64,000 bases of DNA from an uncultured Marvinbryantia sp. (lineage in GTDB: Bacteria > Bacillota > Clostridia > Lachnospirales > Lachnospiraceae): the NCBI RefSeq assembly GCF_905201705.1, contig NZ_CAJKOX010000001.1:107467-171466 (forward strand), given 5' to 3'. The translations under genes were made by a program, and so were the position numbers. The stretch's first letter is position 1, and each line of letters begins with the position of its first letter. The notes beneath the pieces are model-generated. The model saw nothing but the letters and a program-made list of their open reading frames with translations, was not told where the DNA came from and ran no database searches. Positions 62,489 through 64,000 of this stretch are shown here, in pieces.

Positions 62489-62791
62489 CTATAAGGGATG
62501 TTCACATTTTAATTTTTGAACATAGCCTACAGAACATCGGAATTCCCGGGCAATACGACGCATGGGAATTCCTTGTGCGATACATTCTCTGATAGCATCT
62601 TTCTCGCGGTCAGAGAATTTCGGTATCCTTCCGGCATTGCGTGGATTTTCGTTCGCTTTTATGACGGTTCCTCCAATGGACAGGGCATAATCCGCCGCGT
62701 CTTTCTCGGAGAAAAAACCAGCCACAACAGGCACGCCTTTGAGGACGAGATATCTGAAATTTACCTCGCAGGGATATGTTTTATATTCCAT
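62489..62791 (-). CDS. Small helix-turn-helix protein encoded within the IS110 element
   Basis: A 100-residue protein starting MEYKTYPCEVNFRYLV, overlapping the transposase stop by 11 bases (ATG inside GGATGGAATATAA), so it is translationally coupled. The last 45 residues (FSDREKDAIRECIAQGIPMRRIAREF, then CSVGYVQKLK) are a resolvase/Hin-like helix-turn-helix. The N-terminal half is not recognised. It looks like an accessory gene of this IS110 branch; possibly a DNA-binding helper or a regulator of the transposase. Confidence 0.7.
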   Translation of the reverse strand: MEYKTYPCEVNFRYLVLKGVPVVAGFFSEKDAADYALSIGGTVIKANENPRNAGRIPKFSDREKDAIRECIAQGIPMRRIAREFRCSVGYVQKLKCEHPL

Positions 62792-64000
62792 CCTTCTCCG
62801 CCTCCGTGTCGGATGTCTGGGGCAGTGAGGCAAGATATTCCTTTACCCGCCCGTAATAAATACGGAGAAATTTGTTCGCACCAGCGGTCATGTAGACGTA
62901 ATAAGGTTTGCCCTGCGCCCGTTTTTTATCCATAAAGGCGTAAACGGGATCGTCAGCAGGGGAACGTTTGATGAGCCCGTCCATGATCTGGAACAGGGTT
63001 TTGCGCAGATACGGCGAGCCTTTCTTTGTGGTAGGCACACTTTTACGGATGCGCTGCCCGGAATCATCCTTTCCGGGGTCAACGCCGGCAAAAGCAGTCA
63101 GAGCCCCGCGGTGTGTAAACCGTGTCACATCCCCGATCTCAGACATGAGCTGGGGACCGAGGGTAGGCCCGACACCATCCATAGCCAGAACAACCGGATA
63201 TTCCGGCAGCGCGGAAGCAGCCTTATCCATTTCCAGACGGAGGGATTCTACTGTCCGGGAAGCAGTATTAAGCATTGCCACAGCCTGCCAGATGAGCATT
63301 TTTGTGTTGTCATCTTTTGGAAATACGGCGATCAGGTCAGAAGAGGCATGGTAGATATTTTCCGCTTTCTGTGCGCTGAAATTATAACCTTTGCGTTTGC
63401 ACCAGTTCTGGTAATGCTTTTTGAAGGCTTCCGGCGACCTGGAGCGGACACAGTCCACATGCCAGTAGGTATGGACAAAATCCACCCATTTCTGGCTGCC
63501 ATCGCTGCGCGCAGGGCTGTCAAAGAAGTCATTAGCACCCGGATAAGTCTGGTCAAGCAGGGCAATAAGATTGTTTTTCATGGCAGTTTTCTGTGCCATA
63601 TAGAAGCCGAACTGTCGGTTCATGGTTTTTAATTGGTTGCGTGTTTTATCCATGATTCCATATTGCTTCAGTTTTGCCCAGTGGTCAAGAGTATAGCGTG
63701 CGATTTTTTTGGAATCCGCTTTGTCGGTCTTTGGAGTGCGCAGGGAATCATCCCCGAAGTTCCTGATGAGAATGGGGTTTACGGCGCTAACAAAGATACC
63801 GGCGTCAGAAAGCCACATGGCGACCGGCTCGTAGTACCTTCCGGTGTGCTCCATGCAGACCTTCGTCTCCCCGTCAAGCTCCTTTATCTGCCCGATCAGT
63901 CCGTTGATAGCGGACTGTGTATGGGGAATGTCGCGGGGAGGCATCAGGACAACGTCGCCAGGCCTGCGGATGGTAACAGTGCTCTTGCCTTTGGAAACAT
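62781..64000 (-). mobile_element. IS110-family transposase, 5' end beyond the window
   Basis: The minus-strand frame is open from the end of the window (DVSKGKSTVTIRRPG at its start) to a stop at 62781, about 405 residues seen. It has the IS110 layout: N-terminal RuvC-like DEDD domain (DVSK, MEHTGRYYEP, TDKADSKKIARYTLD) and C-terminal domain with AMDGVGPTLG, FAGVDPGKDDSGQ and the catalytic serine region KKGSPYLRKTLF. The first few codons, including the start, lie outside. The overlapping HTH gene (62489-62791) and a non-coding stretch down to about 62380 make up the 3' part. The element boundaries cannot be set from one end. Confidence 0.92.

Overview
The window reads as a chromosomal segment of a Gram-positive anaerobic gut clostridium, most consistent with the family Lachnospiraceae. 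Reasons: moderate GC, consistently strong AGGAGG-type ribosome sites, CUT1 sugar importers without their own ATPase genes, YesM/YesN two-component pairs, a class B sortase, the DUF951-rpsF-ssb-rpsR block, oxygen-sensitive glycyl-radical chemistry, and many glycoside hydrolases. No rRNA, tRNA or CRISPR array was seen.

Layout. 1-0.9 kb: wreckage of two accessory systems (an AlbA-type ATPase/regulator C-terminus with an in-frame stop, and an AAA-ATPase/TOPRIM-like pair). 1.0-7.3 kb: a glucuronide operon (substrate-binding protein, two permeases, beta-glucuronidase, GH88 unsaturated glucuronyl hydrolase); the binding protein and one permease are each broken by a single-base deletion. 7.3-9.4 kb: ammonium transporter fused to a PII protein behind a structured leader. 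9.4-17 kb: housekeeping and membrane genes (TetR, coiled-coil protein, FtsH, DUF308 protein, P-type Ca2+ ATPase, AI-2E family protein), then a free-standing structured RNA of unknown class. 17.4-24.6 kb: a GntR-controlled locus with a PLP enzyme, an ABC importer and a GH127 beta-L-arabinofuranosidase. 24.65-25.87 kb: a 1.2-kb cassette between 22-bp direct repeats, holding a transposase remnant, a DUF3800 gene and an apparent small RNA. 25.9-27.6 kb: DUF1858 protein and a ferredoxin-like aldo/keto reductase, with a decayed second DUF1858 copy.

27.7-35.5 kb: a LacI-controlled sugar operon (two permeases and a binding protein, GH4 glycosidase, PfkB kinase, zinc dehydrogenase) with two perfect operators 136 bp apart. 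35.7-43.6 kb: iron alcohol dehydrogenase, asnS, a VanR/VanS-like pair with sortase B, a sirtuin, DUF951 and the ribosomal S6-SSB-S18 operon. 43.6-54.3 kb: the most intriguing block, a YesM/YesN pair next to a CUT2 (ribose-type) importer, an esterase, a glycyl-radical enzyme with a dehydratase-type GCVEP active site, and its activating enzyme. 54.3-60 kb: beta-galactosidase diverging from a GPH sugar symporter, with AraC and TetR regulators. 60-62.4 kb: MATE exporter and a sugar isomerase/epimerase. 62.4-64 kb: an IS110-family element that runs off the window and carries an overlapping HTH gene.

How it works together: most of the window is a set of independent regulator + importer + hydrolase loci for plant and host glycans. 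Uronides, arabinofuranosides, galactosides and alpha-glycosides are imported or cleaved and then passed to kinases and dehydrogenases. The three CUT1 importers must borrow an ATPase encoded elsewhere. A recurring feature is a stable stem-loop immediately after each of the four binding-protein genes, which would let the binding protein be made in excess over the permeases.
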